The notes: generated from the sequence alone by a model not told the origin. Counted from the first letter of the stretch, positions 1 to 6,359 are shown. The stretch: 18,457 nucleotides of DNA from UBA1723 sp018066165 (GCA_018066165.1 JAGHRX010000273.1:1-18457); one strand, 5' to 3'. Made by a program: numbers and translations.

Positions 1-530
1 TAATTATTGTTATCAATACAAACCAAAGTTATAAGGTATTTAGAACTTGTTGCTTCGCTAACTGATATAGGATTTGAATTTCCTTTTTCATGTATAGACG
101 ATTCTGCATACATCTCATCCGTTGTCTGAGTTGTTCTTTGAACATACCATCTTTCTTGGTTTTTATCAACCATACGACCTATCTCTAATCCATTTTCTTC
201 AAAGAAAACTATATCCCTTCCATCCGGATCCACCATCTTCACTGGATTTCCCGCACAATAATTATATGGAGACATACCAGCATACTTCTCCCACATCGGA
301 TCCACGCTCAACCACATCGCTCCCGTAGGATCCAAATATCTTGCGCCATAGTAGTACAAACCTGTCTCGTTGTCAAGTTCCTTGGCATTGAATAGGTAGT
401 TTGTAGAGAATTTGGAATTACGCTCCTCTACAAATACCTCCCCATATGGAATGTATTCAATGTGCTGGGCTATGTTTCCATCTGCGTCAGTGCTTTGTGT
501 AGGCTCCGCCGTTAGACACCACGAAATATG
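1..530 (-). pseudogene. RHS-repeat core fragment A with C-terminal tip, lacking its 5' part and running off the left edge
   Basis: Reading the minus strand from about 530 to 1 gives an uninterrupted frame with the RHS-associated core signature: DADGNIAQHIEYIPYGEVF, FSTNYLFNAKELDN, ETGLYYYGARYLDPTGAMWL, then NPVKMVDPDGRD. After PDGRD the protein changes to an AT-rich, unfamiliar tip (starting IVFFEENGLEIGRMVDKNQ) that is still open at base 1. Upstream the frame meets a stop inside the 3' end of the Rpn gene and offers no ATG, so the piece has lost the bulk of the RHS protein or is a silent core-tip cassette. RHS proteins are large secreted shells whose tip after the core is usually a toxin. 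The tip here matches nothing I recognise. The RHS identity is clear; 'pseudogene' rather than 'orphan cassette' is inference. Confidence 0.8.
370..434. repeat. Direct repeat of RHS core, copy A (partner at 2341-2405)
   Basis: By eye, 65 nt align with 2341-2405 without gaps and with about 7 mismatches, mostly at third codon positions. Both encode VEERNS-x-FSTNYLFNAKELDN. Such repeats are substrates for homologous exchange of RHS tips. Confidence 0.8.
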
Positions 531-535
531 GGATT

Positions 536-1426
536 TTAGAGTTTTTCGATTTCTTCAAGAGACAATCCACTCGCTGTTTTAATGATTTCAAAATCAACAC
601 CCTGTGATTTAAGGCTTCTTGCCATAGCAATACGCTCCTCAACTCTTCCTTCTGCTCTTCCTTCCTCTCTTCCTTTTCTTTCGGCTGAAGAGATTGTATT
701 GAACATGTCTCGGAAATTCTTCAAACTTTCCTCGTAGTCATAGCGTTCCTCTTTTGTGAACGCTGCTATTTCCGCCACTTCAAACAGTTTTTTGAATATT
801 CCTTCCGTCAAGGCTGCTGGTTTATCCTGCAACTGGTAGAGGTTCTTGATGACATACAACCACTTGTCCATAAATGTTTCAAGTTCTGCCTCCGCCTTTC
901 TGAACTTTGGCATCTCAACAAAAATGAAATTCAGCTTGTCGCTGAAATCTTTGTTGTCGTCACCCTTCAGTTTCACCTTTGTGATTACCTTGCTGGATTC
1001 ATCGGACTCATCCATCTTGAAGTTAAGAATGCCGACAACGTAAACAGGCGAGAGACTGTAGTCCCACGAAATATTGTCCCTCTTCCCTTTCTGTCCCTGT
1101 TCACGGATTGCAAAAGACGAGTAGTAGATTGCACGGTCTTGGAAGTGATCCTGTTTCGCCTTCTGCATCTCCACAATAAAGCGTTCTCCATTATTTGTCT
1201 GGCAATAGACATCGTAAATTGCTCTTCTCTCGCTGATACTATCCCCAAGGTTTTCACTGTTAAGATATGTGAGGTCAATTATTTCCGCACCGTCTTTACG
1301 GTCAAGAAGGCTGTTCAAAAAACTGATTAACAAATCCTTGTTCGCCTCCGTTCCAAAAAACTTCTTGAAGGCGAAATCTGTATAGAAATTTATGTAGCGG
1401 CTCAACGCTGTACCCGGTATGCACAT
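536..1426 (-). CDS. Rpn family / PD-(D/E)XK nuclease 'transposase' (recombination-promoting nuclease-like)
   Basis: 296 residues. The N-terminus (YINFYTDFAFKKFFG, then LLISFLNSLL) is the typical opening of the PD-(D/E)XK nuclease family transposases (PF12784/Rpn type). Likely catalytic residues are D72 (AIYDVYC) and E86-x-Q88 (FIVEMQKA). The C-terminus has a short charged repeat, GREEGRAEGRVEER, and the usual helical end (SGLSLEEIEKL). Family knowledge: Rpn proteins are DNA endonucleases that stimulate recombination and are often scattered in many copies; no terminal inverted repeats or target duplication are visible here, so mobility is not shown. A TAnnTTTG box lies about 33 nt upstream of the ATG, so the gene appears to have its own promoter. 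It sits between the two RHS remnants and its stop is only a few bases before RHS fragment A begins. The length is normal and the frame intact. Confidence 0.85.
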   Translation of the reverse strand: MCIPGTALSRYINFYTDFAFKKFFGTEANKDLLISFLNSLLDRKDGAEIIDLTYLNSENLGDSISERRAIYDVYCQTNNGERFIVEMQKAKQDHFQDRAIYYSSFAIREQGQKGKRDNISWDYSLSPVYVVGILNFKMDESDESSKVITKVKLKGDDNKDFSDKLNFIFVEMPKFRKAEAELETFMDKWLYVIKNLYQLQDKPAALTEGIFKKLFEVAEIAAFTKEERYDYEESLKNFRDMFNTISSAERKGREEGRAEGRVEERIAMARSLKSQGVDFEIIKTASGLSLEEIEKL

Positions 1427-1458
1427 ACTACTTCTTATTTTTGCTCGTTACTATGCCA

Positions 1459-1466
1459 CAAAGATA
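1459..1466 (-). promoter_or_regulatory. Candidate -7 box for the Rpn gene
   Basis: Minus strand reads TATCTTTG, an exact match to the Bacteroidota -7 consensus TAnnTTTG. Transcription would start near 1454, giving a leader of roughly 28 nt before the ATG at 1426. No clear TTTG -33 element was found upstream. Confidence 0.5.
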
Positions 1467-1540
1467 ATATATTTTTAATCATTATCATTCACTATGTCCT
1501 TATTTTCCGCTCGCCTTACGGCTCGCTCGAAGGTGTGGGG

Positions 1541-1562
1541 GCAAGGGCGTTCCGCCCTTTGC
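1541..1562. repeat. GC-rich inverted repeat in the Rpn upstream spacer
   Basis: The 280-nt spacer 1427-1706 holds no gene. Its middle (about 1508-1562) is strikingly GC-richer than both flanks. It contains a hairpin AAGGGCG-TTC-CGCCCTT (1543-1559), preceded by an imperfect inverted pair built on CGCTCGCC/GGCTCGC. No U-tract follows on either strand, so a classical terminator is not supported. It may be the scar of a mobile element, or a REP-like sequence. The remainder of the spacer shows nothing beyond the Rpn promoter. Confidence 0.4.
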
Positions 1563-1706
1563 AATTCCTCATTTCATGAACTCAGCTTCTGGATATTCAG
1601 AATTTATAAAGATCGCTTTTGATATACCAACACCATACCGTAGTAACGGTTATCAGAACAAGCAATGGTTGGCAATCATAGTCGATAAACATATTTCCAC
1701 TAATGT

Positions 1707-2210
1707 TTATTTTGATGGCACACGCACAAATGGAAAAATCAAAATTTCATCTACATTCGCATGCTTTCCATATTGGACTTGTAGTAAAAATTTTCCACAG
1801 ACAGGTTGTTCTTCTTGGAACCAACCATATTTTCCTCCTTTCTTAAAATATTGATAAGGATTATTTATAACAATATTCTTAACTTTATGAGATTTAGGAG
1901 GAACTACAGTCCATAGAATAGATCCTTTACGCTTGTCCCATGGTGATAATGGACCAGATGAAATTTCATAATGATCCAAAAATTGAATGAACTCTGACAA
2001 TGTGTCTCCATTTTGATGAAAAATAGAAAATGAAAAAAACAATGTATCTGATCTGTAATTTTCAATATTCACGATCAAACTTTCATTCGATGAAATTTTA
2101 TTACTCTTCAAAGTAACATTCTCACCAAATTTTAAAAGTTGAGCATTAGAATCAATAGTATATATCAATAATGTCAACAAAAAAAAATTTTTAATATTCA
2201 GTGCCTCCAT
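1707..2210 (-). CDS. Small secreted protein overlapping the RHS tip remnant; candidate periplasmic immunity protein
   Basis: I chose the ATG at 2210 (MEALNIKNFFLLTLLIYTID, about 167 residues) over an upstream in-frame ATG at 2240, because only the shorter form begins with a plausible signal peptide, cleaved near SNA-Q. The mature part is beta-rich and polar (NIENYRSDTLFFSFSIFHQN, then GKFLLQVQYG) and matches no family I can name. Its base composition is much more AT-rich than the biosynthetic genes to the right, as expected of acquired DNA. The start codon lies inside the last 20 nt of RHS fragment B's tip, the close overlap seen for toxin-immunity pairs. Immunity function is inference from position and secretion only; it could equally be an unrelated RHS-associated secreted protein. 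Confidence 0.55.
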   Translation of the reverse strand: MEALNIKNFFLLTLLIYTIDSNAQLLKFGENVTLKSNKISSNESLIVNIENYRSDTLFFSFSIFHQNGDTLSEFIQFLDHYEISSGPLSPWDKRKGSILWTVVPPKSHKVKNIVINNPYQYFKKGGKYGWFQEEQPVCGKFLLQVQYGKHANVDEILIFPFVRVPSK

Positions 2211-2340
2211 TTGTACTCCAGTTATCATTTGGATATCCAACCAAAACTTCTATTCGCTTATTACCCTGTTGTTGATACTCATTTAGGTCATCAAAGAAAC
2301 TGCTCTCTATTTCATGACATCCTGAAGAATATCCTTTATG

Positions 2341-2405
2341 TTGTCCAACTCTTTGGCATTGAATAGGTAGTTTGTTGAGAATTGGGAATTACGCTCTTCT
2401 ACAAA
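2341..2405. repeat. Direct repeat of RHS core, copy B (partner at 370-434)
   Basis: This is the second copy of the 65-nt RHS core stretch, in the same orientation as copy A. It marks the boundary after which fragment B's tip sequence begins. Confidence 0.8.
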
Positions 2406-2421
2406 GACTTCGCCGTAAGGA

Positions 2422-2446
2422 AAGACGCGAGATCTCGCGTCTCTAC
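2422..2446. repeat. Palindromic element copy 1 (inside RHS fragment B)
   Basis: The 20-bp perfect palindrome AGACGCGAGA/TCTCGCGTCT occupies 2423-2442, within a 25-nt stretch identical to 6178-6202. Compared with RHS fragment A, 18 nt of core coding sequence (the six codons between NIA and PYGE) are replaced by about 26 nt carrying the element, which breaks the frame. Confidence 0.8.
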
Positions 2447-2496
2447 GGCGATATTTCCGTCGGCATCGGTGAATTCTCCTAATCAACCGTCAATCA

Positions 2497-3495
2497 TCAA
2501 TCATAGAACGTCTTTGTAAACGGCACATATTTCTTCTGGCCCAACACCTTCTTCTTCCAGAACGCAGTGAGGAATCCACAACCGTAGCCAAAGAGCTGTA
2601 TGAAACTTGTGCCGATGCTCAACACTGCGACGTGGAACGATTTCGTCGTCGCCAACGAGTGAAGGAAGATCAACGCAAGATAGCATGGCACCACAAGTGC
2701 AAATCCCCACCATACGAAGATGCCAAGCAGAATGCTGAATGGTACAGCCAAAGTGAAAGCGGCAGGCAACATGTGGACAAGCTTCATAGCGCCCTTGTGA
2801 CGCTCGGAAAGTGCGATACGCGCCGTACCAGAGCAGAACACCTGCTTGAAGAACGACTTGAAAGTATTGCGACGTTTGTGGAACACGTATGCGTCAGGCA
2901 CCAAGCCAACGGTGCATCCGCTCTCCACTACCCTCATACTGAAATCCACGTCTTCACCATAACGCATGTCGGCATAGCCATTGATATTATTAAAGACGCT
3001 GCGACGCACACCGAGGTTGAAACTACGTGGGTAAAACTTATCCATCTTCTTCTTTCCTCCACGAATACCTCCCGTCGTCAGGATAGAGGTCATGGAATAT
3101 GAGATAGCCTTCTGAATCGGAGTGAAATCAGCATGCTCACGATCCGGACCACCGAAACAGTCGAGCGGTTCATTCTCAAGATGAGCCACCAGACTCTCGA
3201 AATAAGTGTCGGGAAGAATCGCGTCGGAATCAAAGAAAATAAGATAATCGCCAGTAGCCAGTTTGGCACCCGTATTGCGAGCACCACCAGGACCGGTATT
3301 ATCTTGATAATGATAGACAATATTTAGTCGGTCAGCAAAAACCGACACCTCTTTTTCGCATCTCTTCTTTGATCCATCCTCCACAATAATCACCTCAACA
3401 TCACACTTTACCGTCTGCTTTGTGAGCGACTCCAACAGTTCCACCACCTCATCAGGGCGATTATAGACAGGAATTATGACTGAAAACTTACTCAT
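2497..3495 (-). CDS. Glycosyltransferase family 2 with C-terminal membrane segments
   Basis: 332 residues from the ATG at 3495 (MSKFSVIIPVYNRPDE). The longer in-frame start at 3558 would lie within the preceding terminator and upstream of a good -7 box, so it is rejected. The GT-A fold is clear: N-terminal SVIIPVYN, IIVEDGS near 35-42, GARNTGA near 71-77, D89-S-D91 for metal/nucleotide-sugar binding, and the acceptor-side YGED (179-182). Two hydrophobic stretches near residues 250-275 and 280-320 should anchor it in the inner membrane. Family role: transfer of a sugar from an NDP-sugar to a lipid or glycan acceptor; the substrate is not predictable. It follows the terminator of the large operon and probably has its own promoter, although it could receive read-through. 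Confidence 0.88.
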   Translation of the reverse strand: MSKFSVIIPVYNRPDEVVELLESLTKQTVKCDVEVIIVEDGSKKRCEKEVSVFADRLNIVYHYQDNTGPGGARNTGAKLATGDYLIFFDSDAILPDTYFESLVAHLENEPLDCFGGPDREHADFTPIQKAISYSMTSILTTGGIRGGKKKMDKFYPRSFNLGVRRSVFNNINGYADMRYGEDVDFSMRVVESGCTVGLVPDAYVFHKRRNTFKSFFKQVFCSGTARIALSERHKGAMKLVHMLPAAFTLAVPFSILLGIFVWWGFALVVPCYLALIFLHSLATTKSFHVAVLSIGTSFIQLFGYGCGFLTAFWKKKVLGQKKYVPFTKTFYD

Positions 3496-3518
3496 ATTTC
3501 TTAATGTATTCGTAGACG

Positions 3519-3526
3519 CAAAATTA
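3519..3526 (-). promoter_or_regulatory. Candidate -7 box for the GT2 gene at 2497-3495
   Basis: Minus strand TAATTTTG matches TAnnTTTG exactly. A start near 3514 would leave about 19 nt before the ATG at 3495, supporting that ATG as the true start. It lies immediately downstream of the operon terminator. Confidence 0.5.
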
Positions 3527-3540
3527 CGATTTTTTATTGA

Positions 3541-3570
3541 AAAAAAAGACGGGGCCACGCTCCGTCTTTT
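3541..3570 (-). terminator. Intrinsic terminator at the end of the large operon
   Basis: On the minus strand a 9-bp stem AAAAGACGG/CCGTCTTTT with a 9-nt GC-rich loop (AGCGTGGCC) is followed by a run of eight T. It sits 12 nt after the stop of the coiled-coil gene (3582) and separates that operon from the GT2 gene. Confidence 0.85.
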
Positions 3571-3581
3571 AGGTATAAATC

Positions 3582-4190
3582 TTATTTCTTGCTATTTATA
3601 ACATTCGTTATCTGAGCGAGATATTCATCTCTTTTTTGGTCGACATCATTGCGCCCCTCCTTGATGGCATCAATACAATTGTTGAATGCCTCTTTACAAT
3701 CATCCCAATAACGGTTTCTTTCTCCGGTATCGTCGTTGGAAAGGTTCATTCCGCTTAACGCGATCTCCATTTGAGAGACGTGGTTGTATGCCTTGCGCAT
3801 GTTTTGAGAAGCCTCAAACATATCCTCCAACTGATTCTTTAATTTTGTCAAATGAGATAGAGCTCTTTTTGTGTCGCACCCTTTGTCGTTTGTTGCGGCA
3901 TCTCTTGTTTTGGCAAGCTCCTCACGAGTCTCTTTAAGAGTGTTTGTCAAGTCTATTGAAATTTTCTCTGCGTACTGCTGGTATGCTCTATATTTCTTTG
4001 TCATCTTGACAAACTGTTGCTGCGCATTTTGAGTGGAAAAATGAACAATGTCCTCTCCAAATGTAGCAGTGTAAGTCTGAGCTGCATTTTGTGATTCAAC
4101 TGCATTATTCTCCGTTGCAAAAGTAGCCTGGCCGCACAAACAACCGCAAAATAATAAGAAATGTAGTATTCGTAGTTTCATGGTTTTCAT
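3582..4190 (-). CDS. Secreted coiled-coil protein of unknown function
   Basis: 202 residues. The N-terminus (MKTMKLRILHFLLFCGCLCG then QATFATENN) is a signal peptide, probably cleaved after TFA near residue 25. The rest is highly charged and helical, with long heptad-like stretches from about 60 to 190 (YAEKISIDLTNTLKETREEL, NQLEDMFEASQNMRKAYNHV), so a periplasmic coiled coil is expected. No catalytic motif is visible and I do not recognise the family. The ATG overlaps the TGA of the LD-carboxypeptidase gene as ATGA, which implies translational coupling. It is the last gene before the terminator. An in-frame ATG three codons later is equally possible as the start. A structural or chaperone-like partner of the envelope enzymes upstream is only a guess. 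Confidence 0.7.
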   Translation of the reverse strand: MKTMKLRILHFLLFCGCLCGQATFATENNAVESQNAAQTYTATFGEDIVHFSTQNAQQQFVKMTKKYRAYQQYAEKISIDLTNTLKETREELAKTRDAATNDKGCDTKRALSHLTKLKNQLEDMFEASQNMRKAYNHVSQMEIALSGMNLSNDDTGERNRYWDDCKEAFNNCIDAIKEGRNDVDQKRDEYLAQITNVINSKK

Positions 4191-5125
4191 TTCTTTGTTT
4201 TGAATGTCAACGCATTGGCTGCGATCGATGCCACCGAACCATTGATGATTGGTAAGTTTCTGTCGACGTGGCCGAATGGAATGTCAAACAAAATTGGGAA
4301 GTCGTAACCTTTTGTCACGTTGAAGATCAAATCTTCGATGCTTCCGAACGAGCTGTCGATGTCGGTGTCTGTAAACTTACCGACGATCAAGCCTTTAATA
4401 CGGTCGAACACTCCACTCATTCGTAGATTCTGCATCATACGGTCGATAGAGTACATTCTCTCGCCGATATCCTCGATGTATAGGATTCCGCTCTGCTTTG
4501 TGATATCAAGTTCAGTACCACGAAGAGCGTAGATCAAACTCAAATTTCCACCGAACAATTTTCCCTTAACCTTCTCCTTTGCCACACGGCTGCGCTGGTT
4601 GTATGAAAAATATGTCTGGCGACGACGGACTCCCGTCAAAATATTCAACAACTCCTCTACGGATTCCGCAACCTCTGGGTTGGCTGCGTCTTTCTTGTCC
4701 AACGTCGCATCATAACCTACAAATGCCTTAGCCATCTGTCCGTGGATAGAGCAGCACTTGGCTTTTGTCAGAATAGCAGCGTGTAGGGCTGTGATGTCGC
4801 TGAATCCCACAACAAACTTAGGATTTTCGATGAACTTTGTAAAATCCAGACGGTCGACAATACGTGTCAAGCCATATCCGCCACGTCCACAGATAATCAC
4901 TCGTGTCTGAGGATCATCAAGTGCCGACTGCAAATCTGCAAGTCGCTCTTCGTCTGTCGCTGAAAAACGATGATGCTTACCTTTGGCATGCTCCGCAATC
5001 TTTACAGAGTAGCCCAACTGGCGAATCGCAGCAGCTGCCTGCTCGACCACTTCGCCGTCTATCGCTCCACTTGGAGATACAATAGTGACCAAATCACCTT
5101 GTTGCAGAAATTCTGGAAATATCAT
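4187..5125 (-). CDS. ldcA: LD-carboxypeptidase (peptidase S66, LdcA family)
   Basis: 312 residues from the ATG at 5125 (MIFPEFLQQGDLVTIVSPSG). A longer in-frame ATG at 5230 is rejected: it lies inside the DUF2062 gene, and the 5125 ATG forms an ATGA overlap with that gene's stop. S66 signatures are present: GRGGYG (80-85), the nucleophile S109 in VGFSDITALH, E218 in YIEDIGER and H286 in PFGHVDRN, giving a complete Ser-Glu-His triad. Family reaction: removal of the terminal D-Ala from murein tetrapeptides by cleaving an L,D bond, normally in cytoplasmic recycling; no signal peptide is seen, so a cytoplasmic site fits. The length is normal. Its place as second-last gene of a lipid/envelope operon is unusual and may simply reflect co-regulation of envelope functions. 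Confidence 0.9.
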   Translation of the reverse strand: MIFPEFLQQGDLVTIVSPSGAIDGEVVEQAAAAIRQLGYSVKIAEHAKGKHHRFSATDEERLADLQSALDDPQTRVIICGRGGYGLTRIVDRLDFTKFIENPKFVVGFSDITALHAAILTKAKCCSIHGQMAKAFVGYDATLDKKDAANPEVAESVEELLNILTGVRRRQTYFSYNQRSRVAKEKVKGKLFGGNLSLIYALRGTELDITKQSGILYIEDIGERMYSIDRMMQNLRMSGVFDRIKGLIVGKFTDTDIDSSFGSIEDLIFNVTKGYDFPILFDIPFGHVDRNLPIINGSVASIAANALTFKTKK

Positions 5126-5610
5126 GGTTGTTGTGTTTTTCTTCGTAGCAAATGTAATAATAAAAAACTGATTATGTACACAATAGCCGCAGAAATTATT
5201 GCAAATATTACGGCTCCCACTATATAACACATTCCACTTTCCAACATCGCATCCAACGATATATTATCCATTGAAATAGACGGTGCCGAGCGGAAAATCA
5301 AACGTCCACACTGGTATGATCCATACAAAACGCCGACTATCATCGGTGGCATTGAGACATTGGATGTGGCCAAAACCACAATTCTGTTCAAGCCAAACAT
5401 CTGGGCTATCGCCACACCTACTGCCATTTGGAATCCCCATATTGGAAGTATGCCGACAAGCACACCCACAGCTATGGCCGCCGCCACTTTCTGGTTGCTT
5501 TCGTTTTTGATATTGAAATCCGAAGTGAAGAATTTTTTGATTTTCTGCTTCCAACCGTTTTCTTTAGACGCACGTTCTTGCGTCTCTACGTGTTTATCGT
5601 CCGAACACAT
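5122..5610 (-). CDS. DUF2062 membrane protein
   Basis: 162 residues. After a charged N-terminus (GWKQKIKKFFTSDF) come hydrophobic segments at about 43-72, 85-98 and 124-154. The DUF2062 hallmark is GILPIWGFQ (53-61) followed by LNR and ATSNVSMPPM (81-90). The family consists of small inner-membrane proteins of unknown biochemistry, often next to or fused with GT2 enzymes. Here the gene overlaps the preceding GT2 by 17 nt in a different frame and its stop overlaps the LdcA start (ATGA). Residues 8-15, VETQERAS, come from a diverged copy of the palindromic element found in the GT2 gene (VETRDLAS), so the N-terminus may be extended by an insertion. A flippase-like or acceptor-handling role with the GT2 is inference. 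Confidence 0.85.
   Translation of the reverse strand: MCSDDKHVETQERASKENGWKQKIKKFFTSDFNIKNESNQKVAAAIAVGVLVGILPIWGFQMAVGVAIAQMFGLNRIVVLATSNVSMPPMIVGVLYGSYQCGRLIFRSAPSISMDNISLDAMLESGMCYIVGAVIFAIISAAIVYIISFLLLHLLRRKTQQP
5566..5590. repeat. Palindromic element copy 3 (diverged, start of the DUF2062 gene)
   Basis: AGACGCACGT/TCTTGCGTCT (5566-5585) keeps the 20-nt length, the AGACGC...GCGTCT ends and the following CTACG of the exact copies, but differs in the centre. The outer 7 bp (AGACGCA/TGCGTCT) still pair. On the minus strand it encodes VETQERAS in the same phase as copy 2. Confidence 0.6.
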
Positions 5611-6349
5611 ATCTCAACAAGGTTTTAGGCCAGTAGTAGAGCAAGGCTCCTGTGCAGAGAGCAGTGTTCATTACTGATATTCTGGAAAAATCGGCTAACG
5701 GTCGGAAGTGTGTGACGCGTTCACCCTCTGGGGCATAGTAAACTTTGATTGGGGATGTCTGTATATCCACGTCTGCCCAGCATAATCTCACAAGCATCTC
5801 TAATTCAGCCTCATAACGTGATGAGAAGATGTGTCGCTTCGTAATCTCCTTTAATGGATAGACGCGGAATCCACATTGTGTGTCGGGAATCTCTCTTCCC
5901 GTCTCTACCTTGAACCAGAAATTAGAGAATTTGTTTGCGAAGGTATTTTTCGACGGCATATTCTCCTGCGTAGTGATGTTTCTCACACCACACACCAAAG
6001 TCGGTTTATCTTCCGAAACTTTTGCTATCATTGCAGGAATATCCTCAGCAAAGTGCTGGCCATCCGAGTCTAACGCAACAGCATAATCGTAGCCGTCAGC
6101 GTAGGCAGCGGCGAAACCAGTGGTCAATGCCTTTCCCTTGCCGGAATTAACCGCCAACGTGATGACTTTTATTCCAGAAGACGCGAGATCTCGCGTCTCT
6201 ACCACAAGATTTGAAAGTAGGGATTTTGTCTCGTCTGTGCTGCCATCATCCACCACATAAACCCTCTCAACGTACCGCAATACAGATTTCGCCACATCGC
6301 AGACTGTCTTGGGATTATTAAAAGTAGGGATTACAGCACAAAATTTCAT
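5594..6349 (-). CDS. Glycosyltransferase family 2 (lipid-linked type)
   Basis: 251 residues. GT-A motifs: CAVIPTFNN (4-12), VYVVDDGSTDET (30-41), NSGKGKAL (68-75), D94-S-D96-GQH, and the acceptor motif IPDTQCGFRVYP. The last is typical of GT2 enzymes found beside DUF2062 and ketosynthase genes in aryl-polyene/flexirubin-like clusters. Hydrophobic content near the C-terminus is modest. It probably glycosylates the lipid product of the operon (inference). Residues 50-57 (VETRDLAS) coincide exactly with a palindromic element and lie in the variable loop between DGSTDET and the GIKVI strand, where extra residues should be tolerated. The gap from the lipoprotein gene is 10 nt, and the end overlaps the DUF2062 gene by 17 nt. 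Confidence 0.88.
   Translation of the reverse strand: MKFCAVIPTFNNPKTVCDVAKSVLRYVERVYVVDDGSTDETKSLLSNLVVETRDLASSGIKVITLAVNSGKGKALTTGFAAAYADGYDYAVALDSDGQHFAEDIPAMIAKVSEDKPTLVCGVRNITTQENMPSKNTFANKFSNFWFKVETGREIPDTQCGFRVYPLKEITKRHIFSSRYEAELEMLVRLCWADVDIQTSPIKVYYAPEGERVTHFRPLADFSRISVMNTALCTGALLYYWPKTLLRYVFGR
6178..6202. repeat. Palindromic element copy 2 (in frame inside the GT2 gene)
   Basis: 25 nt are identical to 2422-2446, including the 20-bp perfect palindrome AGACGCGAGA/TCTCGCGTCT at 6179-6198. On the minus strand it is read in frame as VETRDLAS, leaving the GT2 reading frame intact. Confidence 0.85.
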
Positions 6350-6359
6350 AGGCCCAATC

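Larger units (their letters stand above)
2191..2482 (-). pseudogene. RHS fragment B: frame-broken core piece fused to a short C-terminal tip
   Basis: On the minus strand, codons for TDADGNIA (about 2470-2447) lead into a palindromic element (2422-2446), then a second core piece, PYGEVFVEERNSQFS and NYLFNAKELDN, in another frame. The conserved GARYLDP...DPDG segment seen in fragment A is absent. The sequence passes directly to a third frame that stays open to a TAA at 2191, reading HKGYSSGCHEIESSF and ending YPNDNWSTNGGTEY. H-x-G-x-S-x-GC recalls the active-site His and Ser-x-Gly-Cys of L,D-transpeptidase/DUF5675-like domains, but the piece is too short to be sure. There is no start codon and there are at least two frame changes, so it is a remnant. 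It lies just after the stop of the GT2 gene at 2497. Confidence 0.7.

Noticed and set aside
3496..3558. N-terminal extension of the GT2 gene beginning MAPSFFSIKN.
   Set aside because: The codons run through the operon terminator and the GT2 -7 box; the GT-A fold starts directly after the ATG at 3495.
5126..5230. N-terminal extension of LdcA beginning MLYSGSRNIC.
   Set aside because: It lies inside the DUF2062 gene and ends just before the classical ATGA overlap; LdcA family length fits the start at 5125.
5886..5912. GTAGAGACGG...TTCCC on the minus strand in the GT2 gene looks like another copy of the VET-type palindromic element.
   Set aside because: It encodes VETGREIPDTQCGFR, which is the conserved acceptor motif of this GT2 type; the centre and right arm do not match the element, so the likeness is chance.
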